Both the position numbers and the translations under genes were made by a program. A stretch of DNA of 64,000 nt from Holophagales bacterium. GTDB lineage: Bacteria > Acidobacteriota > Thermoanaerobaculia > UBA5066. How positions within the stretch are numbered: position 1 is the stretch's first letter; each line of letters starts with the position of its first letter. The notes under the pieces are model-generated. The model made no database searches and had not been told where the DNA came from. It was given only the letters and a program-made list of their open reading frames with translations. Shown piece after piece: positions 34,460 to 42,395 of this stretch. The DNA lies in assembly GCA_016714815.1 (NCBI GenBank), contig JADKBZ010000022.1:1-64000 (forward strand). The letters are read 5' to 3'.

Positions 34460-36006
34460 TCCACGCCGACGTCCTGGGCGAGCGCGCGCGCCTTTCGCCC
34501 GGCAAGACGGCGCTCGTCTTCGTCCCCACCGGGGAGCGGTTCACCTTCGCCCAGCTGAACGCGAGGGCGGAGCGTGCCGCGGTCTTTCTCCGCGAGCGGC
34601 TCGGCCTGGCGAAAGGGGACCGGATCGGGCTCCTCGCCCACAACCGCGTCGAGTACGTCGACCTCTTCTTCGCCGCGGCCAAGACGGGCGTCCTCCTCGT
34701 CCCGCTCGGAACGCGCCTGACGCCGCACGAGCTCGCGTTCATCGCCGGGGATGCCGGCCTCTCGGCCCTCGTCTACGGCGGGGAATTCGGGGAGATCGTC
34801 TCCGCCCTCCGGGCGGAGACCGAGATCCCGCTCGGGATCGCCCTCGACGCCCCCGCCGCGAGCGGCGACCTCCCCTGGGCGGACGAGCTGGCTGGGCTCG
34901 CCGGCTCCTCCGAAGCCCCCTTCGAAAGGACCCGGTGCGACGGCGAGGACCTCCACGCCCTCCTCTACACGAGCGGCACCACCGGCAAGCCGAAGGGGGT
35001 CATGGTCCCGCACCGGATGACCGCCTGGAACGGCTGGAACACCGCGCTCTGCTGGGGGCTCACCGAGTCCGACGTCAGCCCCGTCTTCACCCCGCTCTAC
35101 CACGCGGGCGGACTCGGGGCGTTCTTCGTGCCGGTCCTGGCGGCGGGCGGGACGATCGTCCTCCACGCCGGGTTCGATCCGGCCGAGATCTGGGAGACGG
35201 TCGCCAGGGAGCGCTGCACGGTCGTCCTGGGCGTGCCGACGATCTGGAAGATGCTCCTCGAGCACCCGTCGTTCGCCGCCGCGGACCTTTCCTCGCTCCG
35301 CTGGCTCATCAGCGGCGGCGCGCCGCTCCCGCTCTACCTCATCGACGCCTACCAGGAGCGGGGGATCGCCTTCAAGCAGGGCTACGGCCTGACGGAGGTC
35401 GGGGTGAACTGCTTCGCGATGTCCGTCGAGGAGTCGGTGGCGAAGAAGGGGTCGATCGGGAGGCCGCTCATGATGACCGACGCCCGGCTCGTCGACGAGG
35501 CGGGCCTCGAGGTTCCCGTGGGCGAGGTGGGCGAGCTCTGTCTCCGCGGGCCGCACGTCTCGAAGGGATACTGGAGAAACCTCGCCGCCACGGCCGCGGT
35601 GCTCGACGACGACGGGTATTTCCACACGGGCGACCTCGCGCGCCGGGACGAGGACGGGTTCTTCACGATTGCCGGCCGGCGGAAGGACATGCTCATCTCG
35701 GGCGGCGTGAACGTCTACCCGGCGGAGATCGAAGGGGAGCTGCTCCTTCACCCGGCCGTCCAGGACGCGGCCGTCGCGGGTGTCCCCGACCCGACCTGGG
35801 GAGAGGTGGGCGTCGCGTTCGTGGTCCTCCGGCCGGGAGAGAGCCTCACGAAGGAGGAGCTCCTCGCCTTCGCCGTGACGCGCCTCGCCCGCTACAAGCT
35901 GCCGAGAGAGGTCGTCTTCGTCGAGGCCCTCCCCAGAACGGCGTACGGCAAGGTGGTGAAGGGCGAGCTCCGGGAGCGCTTCCTCGCGGAACGGGCGGGC
36001 GGGTGA
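34456..36006 (+). CDS. Acyl-CoA ligase (AMP-forming)
   Basis: A 516-residue adenylate-forming enzyme that activates a carboxylic acid with ATP and CoA. The GTG start at 34456 overlaps the previous stop (GTGA). Motifs: LLYTSGTTGKPKGVM (phosphate loop), LYHAGGLGAFF, QGYGLTEVGVN, YFHTGDLARRDEDGF, the hinge GRRKDMLISGGVNVYPAEIE and the C-terminal catalytic Lys in LPRTAYGKVVKGEL. It is complete and likely active. Length matches medium- or long-chain and aromatic acyl-CoA ligases; the acid itself cannot be read from sequence. It probably supplies the CoA ester used by the neighbouring SDR and thiolase. Confidence 0.93.
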   Translation: MIHADVLGERARLSPGKTALVFVPTGERFTFAQLNARAERAAVFLRERLGLAKGDRIGLLAHNRVEYVDLFFAAAKTGVLLVPLGTRLTPHELAFIAGDAGLSALVYGGEFGEIVSALRAETEIPLGIALDAPAASGDLPWADELAGLAGSSEAPFERTRCDGEDLHALLYTSGTTGKPKGVMVPHRMTAWNGWNTALCWGLTESDVSPVFTPLYHAGGLGAFFVPVLAAGGTIVLHAGFDPAEIWETVARERCTVVLGVPTIWKMLLEHPSFAAADLSSLRWLISGGAPLPLYLIDAYQERGIAFKQGYGLTEVGVNCFAMSVEESVAKKGSIGRPLMMTDARLVDEAGLEVPVGEVGELCLRGPHVSKGYWRNLAATAAVLDDDGYFHTGDLARRDEDGFFTIAGRRKDMLISGGVNVYPAEIEGELLLHPAVQDAAVAGVPDPTWGEVGVAFVVLRPGESLTKEELLAFAVTRLARYKLPREVVFVEALPRTAYGKVVKGELRERFLAERAGG

Positions 36007-36848
36007 ACGGGCTCCCCGTCCTCTCGCACCAGGTCGACGGCCGCGGGGAGCCGCTCCTCCTCCTGAACGGCGGGATGATGAGCTTCTCGGCGTGGGACGA
36101 GTTCGTCCCCGCGCTCGCCGGGCGCCACCGGGTTCTCCGCTGCGACTTCCGCGGCCAGCTCCGCTCGCCCGGCGTCCCTCCAGCGGGCTTTCCGGGCCAC
36201 GCCCAGGACCTCCTCCGCCTCCTCGACCACCTCGGAGTGGGAAGGTGCCACGTGGCCGGGACGAGCTACGGCGCCTTCGCGGCTCTTCACCTCGCCGCAC
36301 TCGCGCCGGAGCGGGTCGCGTCGCTCGTCGCGATGACGGTCGCCGACCGCGTCTCGGGCGAGATGTGGGCCGAGGCGCGGGAGATGGTCGTGGCCTGCCG
36401 CGAAGCGCTTTCCGGCGGGTCCCGGGAGCGGGTCTACGACCTGATCTCGGCCTTCGCCTTTTCCACCGAGTGGGCCGCCCGGCACGAGACGGAGATCTCG
36501 GCGCGACGCGGCCTCGTGGCGCACCTCCCCGACGCCTGGTTCGAAGGCCTCGCCGGCCTTCTCGCCGCGCTCGAGGGGCTCGACGTCTCTCCCCTCGCCG
36601 CCCGCGTCTCTTGTCCGGCCCTGGTGCTCCTGGCCGAAGAAGACCGGGCGATGCCGCGCGCCGGAGGGGAGGCCCTCGCGAGGAGCCTGGCCCGCGGCGA
36701 GCTCGCCGTCGTCCCCGGCAGCGGCCACGCCCTCGTCGTGGAGAAGCCGCGCGAAACACTCGACATCCTTCTCTCCTTCCTCGCCCGGCACCCGCTCCCG
36801 GACGAGGCCCCGGCACCCGAATCCGAGCGGGACGGAGGAACCTCGTGA
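36003..36848 (+). CDS. Alpha/beta-hydrolase (second of three)
   Basis: A 281-residue soluble hydrolase. The GTG start overlaps the ligase stop (GTGA). Landmarks: LLLLNGGMMSFSAWDEF where the usual HG is replaced by NG, VAGTSYGAFAALHLA with the nucleophile Ser, LLAEEDRAMPRA with the acid, and VPGSGHALVVEKP with the His. It resembles MhpC/3-oxoadipate enol-lactonase-like hydrolases. It lies inside the acyl cluster, and its own stop overlaps the thiolase start. A second hydrolase of a different subfamily in the same operon suggests successive hydrolytic steps. Confidence 0.9.
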   Translation: MNGLPVLSHQVDGRGEPLLLLNGGMMSFSAWDEFVPALAGRHRVLRCDFRGQLRSPGVPPAGFPGHAQDLLRLLDHLGVGRCHVAGTSYGAFAALHLAALAPERVASLVAMTVADRVSGEMWAEAREMVVACREALSGGSRERVYDLISAFAFSTEWAARHETEISARRGLVAHLPDAWFEGLAGLLAALEGLDVSPLAARVSCPALVLLAEEDRAMPRAGGEALARSLARGELAVVPGSGHALVVEKPRETLDILLSFLARHPLPDEAPAPESERDGGTS

Positions 36849-38050
36849 AGCCGATCTACATCGCCGCCTACCAGCAGTCGAAGTTCGGGAAGCTCCTCGG
36901 GATGACGGTCCCCGAGATTCTCCGGCGCGCCGCCGAGGAGACCTGCTCCTCGGTGAAGGCCGAAGCGTCGGCTGTCGACGTCGCCACGGTCGGCGCCGTC
37001 TGCAACCTGACCCTCAACGAGCAGGGCCTTCTCTCGGGCCTCCTCGCCATGACGCCGGGCCTCGACGCCAAGCCGATCGAGAGCGTCGAGAACGCCTGCG
37101 CCTCGGGAGGCCAGGCGATCCTCGCCGTCGCCCAGAAGCTGATGCTCGGCGACGGCGACGTCGGCCTCGCCGTCGGCTTCGAGAAGATGCGCGACGCCGA
37201 GGGGAAGATGGACGGCAAGCTCATCGGGAAGGTCCTCGGCTACTACTCCCACCCCGACGAGCGCGTCGGCAAGACGTTCGTCTTCCCGCACCTCTTCGCC
37301 GAGGTGATGAAGGCCTACATGGACGAGTGGGGCGCGACCGAGGAGGACCTCGCGGCGATCGCGGTCGCGGAGTACGAGAACGCGCGGGAAAACCCGTTCG
37401 CGCAGATGCAGAAGAACCAGGTGACGCTCGAGTCCGCGATGAAGATCGAGGGGATCAACCGCTACGTCGTCGAGGGCCTGCCGCTGAAGACGTACGACGC
37501 CTCGCAGATCTCCGACGGGTGGGCCGGGATGCTCCTCGCGACGGAGGAGGGGCTCTCCCGCCTCGGCGTCGCGAAGGCCGACTGCGTCCGCCTCGCCGGG
37601 TGGGGCCAGGCGACCGACCCGCTGAAGAAGGAAGGGCGCGACGTCCTCCGGCCGAAGGCGGCGCTCGCCGCGATGGCCACGGCCTACCGGCGCGCGGGCC
37701 TTTCGCCCGCCGACGTGAACGTCGCCGAGGTGCACGACTGCTTCAGCGTCATGGGAGCGATCGGTGCCGAGGTGATCGGAAAGGCGGAGACGGGAAAGGG
37801 TGCCCGCTACTGGCGCGACGGGAAGGCGCGCGTCGACGGCGACTGCGGCATCAACACCTCCGGCGGCCTCATCGCCAAGGGGCACCCGATCGGCGCGACG
37901 GGGATCGCGATGATCGGCTGGTGCGCCTGGCAGCTCCTCGGGAAGGTGCCGAAGGCGCTCCAGGTCCCGAACGCGCGCGCGGCCGCCACGTTCAACATCG
38001 GCGGTCCGGTCTGCGCGACGGTCTCGACGGTCCTCACGCCGGCGACCTGA
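36845..38050 (+). CDS. Thiolase-family protein, SCP-2/non-specific type
   Basis: A 401-residue thiolase. The GTG start overlaps the preceding stop (GTGA). The nucleophile is Cys85 in VENACASGGQAI. Further signatures are AEVHDCFSVMGAIGAE and GGLIAKGHPIGATGIAM, which provides the catalytic His. This is the branch seen in sterol-carrier-protein thiolases and acyl-CoA degradation clusters, not the biosynthetic AtoB type. It probably splits a 3-oxoacyl-CoA, or condenses two acyl-CoA molecules. With the ligase and SDR, a short oxidation-and-cleavage route is plausible. No acyl-CoA dehydrogenase or hydratase is next to it. Confidence 0.92.
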   Translation: MKPIYIAAYQQSKFGKLLGMTVPEILRRAAEETCSSVKAEASAVDVATVGAVCNLTLNEQGLLSGLLAMTPGLDAKPIESVENACASGGQAILAVAQKLMLGDGDVGLAVGFEKMRDAEGKMDGKLIGKVLGYYSHPDERVGKTFVFPHLFAEVMKAYMDEWGATEEDLAAIAVAEYENARENPFAQMQKNQVTLESAMKIEGINRYVVEGLPLKTYDASQISDGWAGMLLATEEGLSRLGVAKADCVRLAGWGQATDPLKKEGRDVLRPKAALAAMATAYRRAGLSPADVNVAEVHDCFSVMGAIGAEVIGKAETGKGARYWRDGKARVDGDCGINTSGGLIAKGHPIGATGIAMIGWCAWQLLGKVPKALQVPNARAAATFNIGGPVCATVSTVLTPAT

Positions 38051-38100
38051 CGATTGCCGGTGGCCTGACCCGGGCGAGCTGACGCCGCCCCTCGTCCGAC

Positions 38101-38121
38101 GCCGGCGGGTTTCCCGCCGGC
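38101..38121. repeat. Perfect 9-bp hairpin between thiolase and third hydrolase
   Basis: GCCGGCGGG and its complement CCCGCCGGC close a TTT loop. It shares the CCGGCGGG stem core with 31578-31608 and lies in the only other sizeable gap of the acyl cluster. No T run follows. Confidence 0.6.
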
Positions 38122-38141
38122 CCGGCGGAAGGAGAGCTCCG

Positions 38142-38999
38142 ATGGCCGACCTCGTCCCCGACCGCGAGGGATTCCTCGAGGAGGGGGAGCACCGGATCCG
38201 CTGGGAGTACGTCGGGAAGGGGGACAAGGAAGCCGTCTGCCTCCTGAACGGCCTCGCCATGCACACGCGGGCCTGGTTCGGCGTCCTTCCGCGCCTCCTC
38301 GACCGGTACGACGTCGTCCTCTACGACTACCTCGGCCAGGGGCGCTCCTCCTCCCCCGACGAGCCCTACTCGATCCCGGCGTTCGCCGGATACCTCCCGA
38401 AGGTCCTCGACGTCCTCGGAATCGCGAAGGTCCACGCGATGGGCGTCTCCTACGGCGGGTTCGTCGCCGCCGAGGTCGCTCGCCTCTTCCCGGACCGCCT
38501 TCACACCCTGACCCTCTCGGGGATCTTCCTCTCGCACGAGGAGCTCTTCTCGATGTACCAGGAGATCTCCCTCCGCTTCTACCGCGGCGGGCCGGAGGTC
38601 TTCGAGCTCTACACCCACTACATGTACGAGAAGATCTTCGGCGAGGCCTTCGTGGCCGCGATGAAGGAGAACCTCCCGGTCCTGCGCGAGCGGTTCCACG
38701 ACCGCTACAGGGACCAGACGCACGCCCTCATCCGGCTCACCCTCGCGCAGGACCCGTTCTTCGCGGCGCTCGACGGGAACCTCGCGGGCTACGCGGCGTT
38801 TCCGGGTCCGGTCCTCGTCGTCCCCGGCGCCGAGGACCGGACGATTCCCCCCTGGGTGCAGAAGAAGCTCCTCGGCGTCTTCCGCGACGCGCGGTGGGAG
38901 CCGATAGAAGGATCCGGCCACGTCGTCTACCTCGAGAAGCCGGACGGCTTCTTCGCCATACTCCGGAGGTTCCTGGAGGCGAAGTCGACCCGGTTCTGA
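38142..38999 (+). CDS. Alpha/beta-hydrolase (third of three)
   Basis: A 285-residue soluble hydrolase with an intact triad: Ser in AMGVSYGGFVAAEVAR, Asp in VVPGAEDRTIPPW and His in EGSGHVVYLEKPD. The N-terminal VCLLNGLAMHTRAWFGVLPR again has NG instead of HG, as in the second hydrolase, but the two differ clearly elsewhere (cap domain YRGGPEVFELYTHYMYEKIF). It is 91 bases after the thiolase, with an SD (AAGGAGAG) before its ATG. It probably belongs to the same pathway. The next gene starts 35 bases later. Confidence 0.9.
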   Translation: MADLVPDREGFLEEGEHRIRWEYVGKGDKEAVCLLNGLAMHTRAWFGVLPRLLDRYDVVLYDYLGQGRSSSPDEPYSIPAFAGYLPKVLDVLGIAKVHAMGVSYGGFVAAEVARLFPDRLHTLTLSGIFLSHEELFSMYQEISLRFYRGGPEVFELYTHYMYEKIFGEAFVAAMKENLPVLRERFHDRYRDQTHALIRLTLAQDPFFAALDGNLAGYAAFPGPVLVVPGAEDRTIPPWVQKKLLGVFRDARWEPIEGSGHVVYLEKPDGFFAILRRFLEAKSTRF

Positions 39000-39034
39000 A
39001 GGGTTGGAGAGGCCTCCGGAGAGGGAGCCGACAG

Positions 39035-40075
39035 ATGAAGTCCGCGGGCGAGGTCCTCGACGCCATCGGGAGGGTTCCGCTCGCGGAGCTTCCCACCCCG
39101 CTGCAGGAGGCTCCTCGCCTCGCCAGGCACCTCTGCCTGTCGCGGCTCCTCCTCAAACGCGACGACGCCACCGGCCTCGCGATGGGGGGGAACAAGGCGA
39201 GGAAGCTGGAGTACGACTTCGCCCCGATCCTTCAGAGGGGATGCGACGTCGTCGTCACCGTCGGGGGCGCCCAGTCGAACCACGCGGTGATGACCGCCGC
39301 CGCAGCTCGGAGGCTCGGGATCGACGTGAAGCTCGTCCTCGGCGGACCGGACTTCACGCGCTTTCGCGGCAACCTGCTCCTCGACTCCCTCTACGGCGCC
39401 GAGCTCCGCTACCTCGTCGACGACGACGACAACGACTCCCTCGCCGCCGCGATGGACGCCTGGGTTCGGGAGCTGGAGGAAGAAGGACGGCGGCCGTACG
39501 CGCTGCCGATCGGCGGGAGCACGGGCGCGGGCGCGCTCGGCTACGTCCGCGCGATGCGCGAGCTCGCCTCCCAGCTCGGCGAGGGACCGGTCCAGGTCGT
39601 CACGGCCGTCGGCTCCTGCGGGACCTTCGCCGGCCTGAACCTCGGGGCCCGGCTCTTCCTCCCCTCCGCCAGGGTCGTCGGAATCAGCGTCTCCCGCACC
39701 ACGGTCCGGATCGTCGAGCGGACGATCGAGCTCGTCGCCGAGAGCGCCGGCCTGCTCGGAATCGAGCCGCCGCCGCTCGCCGGGTCCCTCGAGTGCCACG
39801 ACCGGTTCCACGGCGAGTACGGTGTCGCGACGGATTCCGGGACGGAGGCGATCCTCGCCTGCGCCCGGCTCGAGGGGGTTCTCCTGGATCCGATTTACAC
39901 CGGCAAGTCGATGGCCGGGCTTTTCGCCCTGGCCCGGGACGGCTCCCTCGACCCGTCCGTCCCCGTCGTCTTTCTTCACACGGGCGGCCTGCCGATCCTC
40001 TTCGCGTTCGACGAAGAGAGCTGGGCCTCCTCGCCGGTCACGAGAATCCCGCTCCGCGCTCCGGAGGAGAAATGA
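39035..40075 (+). CDS. PLP-dependent D-cysteine desulfhydrase/ACC deaminase-family protein
   Basis: A 346-residue fold-type II pyridoxal-phosphate enzyme. The PLP Lys lies in GLAMGGNKARKLEYDF and the conserved VTVGGAQSNHAVMTAAA follows. The phosphate loop appears as VGSCGTFAGLNLGAR, and GVLLDPIYTGKSMAGLFAL is the family's C-terminal signature. These enzymes break down D-cysteine or 1-aminocyclopropane-1-carboxylate; members in this range are usually desulfhydrases. The gene is close behind the third hydrolase but chemically unlike the acyl genes. Its stop overlaps the next start by four bases (ATGA). Confidence 0.9.
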   Translation: MKSAGEVLDAIGRVPLAELPTPLQEAPRLARHLCLSRLLLKRDDATGLAMGGNKARKLEYDFAPILQRGCDVVVTVGGAQSNHAVMTAAAARRLGIDVKLVLGGPDFTRFRGNLLLDSLYGAELRYLVDDDDNDSLAAAMDAWVRELEEEGRRPYALPIGGSTGAGALGYVRAMRELASQLGEGPVQVVTAVGSCGTFAGLNLGARLFLPSARVVGISVSRTTVRIVERTIELVAESAGLLGIEPPPLAGSLECHDRFHGEYGVATDSGTEAILACARLEGVLLDPIYTGKSMAGLFALARDGSLDPSVPVVFLHTGGLPILFAFDEESWASSPVTRIPLRAPEEK

Positions 40076-41634
40076 AGAACGTCCCGGACCGCCGCCGGAC
40101 CGCCCGCCGTCTTCCGGCCGTCCTCGCGGCCGTCGCCGGGCTCGCCGTTCTCGCGCCCGGAAGGGCTGGCGCGGCCCAGGAGCCGGGGAAGGCGGAGGAG
40201 CCGGGGAAGGCGGAAATGGCGGCGATCGCGCTTCTCGTCGAGGCGCTGGCCGACGCGGATCCCTTCGCCGCCGGGGCCGCCGCCGAAGCGCTCGCGGGGA
40301 TCGGGGGCCCCGGCGTTCCCGCGCTCTCCGCGGCGCTCGGTGATCCGCGGGAGAGCGTCCGGCAGGGGGCGGCGATCGCGCTCGGCAAGATCGGCGGGGA
40401 AGCCCGCGCGGCCGTGCCGGCGCTCGTCCGCGCGCTGTCGGACCCGAAGGAGAACGTCCGCTGGTGCGCCGCGAACGCGCTCGGCGCCGTCGGGGGCGCC
40501 GCGTCCACGGCCGTCCCCGCGCTTCGGGAGGCGCTTCACGACGGGGACGAGGACGTCCGTCGGGGAGCCGCGCTCGCGCTGGAGCGGATCGACCCGGCGG
40601 GGTGGCTCCGGGCGCCCGCCTGGGAGGCGACCGTCGCCACGATCGAGAGGCTGACGCCGCTCCTGATGACCGAGCTCCACGTTCCCGGCGTGTCGATCGC
40701 CCTCGTCAGGGACAGGAGGATCGCCTGGACGAAGTCGTGGGGCGTGGCGGACGCGAGGACCGGCGCGCCCGTGACGGGGGAGACGCTCTTCGAGGCCGCC
40801 TCGATGACGAAGCCCGTCTTTGCCGTCTCCGTCCTGAAGCTCGTGGAGCAGGGGAGGATCGACCTCGACCGTCCGCTCGCGGAGATCGTGGCGCCTCCGG
40901 CCGTCCCGTTCCAGGAGGAGCGCCTCCGGATCACGCCCCGGATGGTCCTGTCGCACACGAGCGGCCTGCCGAACTGGCGAAAGGGAGGAGAGGAGCGCGA
41001 CGGGCCGCTGCCGGTCCTTTTCGCGCCGGGCTCGAAGTTCTCGTACTCCGGCGAGGCGATCTACCAGCTGCAGCGGGCGGTGGAGAAGGTGACCGGGGAA
41101 CCGCTCGAGGAGCACGCCCGGCGCACCCTCTTCGCCCCTCTCGGGATGACCGGCGCTTCCTACGTCTGGACGGCGGAGCTCGACTCCCGGCTCGCGAGCG
41201 GGCACAAGGCCGACGGGACGTTCCTCGCGCGGGCGCGTTACACCCACGCGAACGCCGCCTACACGCTCGTCACGACGGCCTCCGACTACGCGCGGCTCCT
41301 CGTCGCGCTCCTCGACCCCGAGGGCTCCGCGCCGAACGGGCTCGCCCGTGCCTACGTCGCGTCGATGCTGCGCCACGAGGTCCGCGTCGACGTGAGGGAC
41401 CCGATCGAGAGGCCCGGACGGGCGAAAGGGACCGGGGTCTTCTGGGGGCTCGGCTGGTCCCTGAACACGACGCTTTCCGGGGAGGTCGTCCACCACAGCG
41501 GCGCCAACAGCACCGGCTTCCGGTCCTTCGGCCAGTTCTCCCCGGCGCGGGGCTCGGGGATCGTCATCCTGACGAACGGGCTCGGCGGGGGAGAGCTCTG
41601 GACGCGCCTCGTGAGCGTCGTCGGAGACCTCTGA
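40072..41634 (+). CDS. HEAT-repeat/serine beta-lactamase-fold fusion protein
   Basis: A 520-residue exported protein. The signal sequence ends near GRAGAAQ. Residues of about 48-172 are four HEAT-type repeats (AAIALGKIGGEARAAVPALV and CAANALGAVGGAASTAVPAL). Residues of about 185-520 form a beta-lactamase/esterase-fold domain with the nucleophile motif S244-M-T-K247, then Y325-S-G (KFSYSGEAIY) and the third motif HHSGANSTGF. It is therefore likely an active class C-like hydrolase or D-aminopeptidase/esterase, not a true resistance enzyme. The HEAT part may bind a partner or the cell wall. It overlaps the desulfhydrase stop. Confidence 0.88.
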   Translation: MKNVPDRRRTARRLPAVLAAVAGLAVLAPGRAGAAQEPGKAEEPGKAEMAAIALLVEALADADPFAAGAAAEALAGIGGPGVPALSAALGDPRESVRQGAAIALGKIGGEARAAVPALVRALSDPKENVRWCAANALGAVGGAASTAVPALREALHDGDEDVRRGAALALERIDPAGWLRAPAWEATVATIERLTPLLMTELHVPGVSIALVRDRRIAWTKSWGVADARTGAPVTGETLFEAASMTKPVFAVSVLKLVEQGRIDLDRPLAEIVAPPAVPFQEERLRITPRMVLSHTSGLPNWRKGGEERDGPLPVLFAPGSKFSYSGEAIYQLQRAVEKVTGEPLEEHARRTLFAPLGMTGASYVWTAELDSRLASGHKADGTFLARARYTHANAAYTLVTTASDYARLLVALLDPEGSAPNGLARAYVASMLRHEVRVDVRDPIERPGRAKGTGVFWGLGWSLNTTLSGEVVHHSGANSTGFRSFGQFSPARGSGIVILTNGLGGGELWTRLVSVVGDL

Positions 41635-41650
41635 GAGGGAGAAGCGGAGG

Positions 41651-42313
41651 CTACCGGCGCCCGGCCGGGAGCGGCGCGGGACGGGCGGGCTCCTCGACGG
41701 GAGAGCGGAGCATGCCGCGCCGGAGGATCTCCGCGATGTCGTGGATGGCCGCCTTCGAGGGTTTGCCGAACTGGTCGGGGACCCGGAAGAGGAGCTCCAC
41801 GGCGTAGTACTGGAGAAAGATCCGGCTCGCGAGCATGACGGCCGAGAGCGGCTCCACCTCGGGGGCGAGCCGCGCCGCGGGGCCGTTCTGCGCCTTGTTG
41901 CGGTGGAGGAACGCCGCAAAGCGGTCGGCCATGCCGGAATAGAAGCGCTGGATGTGGGTCCCCTGCATCTCGACGACGTCGACGTAGATGAGCGCGATGT
42001 GCCGCTGCCACGTCTTCACGCTCTCCTCGGCGGCCTCGGCCAGCTCCTCGAGCCGGTCGGGGAACGCGCCGGACGCGAGGGCGCGGTTGAAGGGGAAGTC
42101 GGGGCTCTCGATGGCGGTCCAGTAGTCGGAGAGGAGCGTGTCGAAGAGCTCTTCCTTGTCGCGGAAGTGGTGGTACACGCTGCCGGTGGAGGCGCCGGCG
42201 GCCGTCGAGATGTCGCGGATGCTCGTCCCGCGGTAGCCCTGGCGCGAGAAGAGGTCGAGCGCCGCCTCGAGGATCTGCGCCCGGCTCCTTTCCGACTTCT
42301 CTTCCTGGTCCAT
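41651..42313 (-). CDS. TetR-family transcriptional regulator
   Basis: A 220-residue repressor-type protein. The DNA-binding domain (about 8-55) reads RAQILEAALDLFSRQGYRGT, then IRDISTAAGASTGSVYHHFR and DKEELFDTLLSDY, the standard helix-turn-helix. The C-terminal ligand pocket is not assignable to a known ligand. It is convergent with the HEAT/hydrolase gene and divergent from the AsmA-like/GT51 gene. It is the only one-component repressor gene in the window, so it is a candidate to bind the palindrome at 28605-28622. No copy of that palindrome is seen before its own start. Confidence 0.92.
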   Translation of the reverse strand: MDQEEKSERSRAQILEAALDLFSRQGYRGTSIRDISTAAGASTGSVYHHFRDKEELFDTLLSDYWTAIESPDFPFNRALASGAFPDRLEELAEAAEESVKTWQRHIALIYVDVVEMQGTHIQRFYSGMADRFAAFLHRNKAQNGPAARLAPEVEPLSAVMLASRIFLQYYAVELLFRVPDQFGKPSKAAIHDIAEILRRGMLRSPVEEPARPAPLPAGRR

Positions 42314-42395
42314 CCTGCCTCGCGCCTCTGGCCACCACCGTAGGGGTCCGGCGGCGCCGCGTCAAGAGAGGAACCCGGTAAAGTCGGGGGCACCG

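Noticed and set aside
31674..36848. An OleABCD olefin-synthesis cluster, because a KAS III-fold enzyme, alpha/beta-hydrolase, AMP ligase and SDR are adjacent
   Set aside because: OleA needs the His and Asn missing here, OleB has an Asp nucleophile while these hydrolases have Ser, the SDR is FabG-like and not OleD-like, and the ligase looks like a normal acyl-CoA ligase.
40072..41634. Antibiotic-resistance beta-lactamase
   Set aside because: The active-site pattern S-M-T-K, Y-S-G, H-S-G and the HEAT fusion fit the broad esterase/D-aminopeptidase group better than true class C enzymes.
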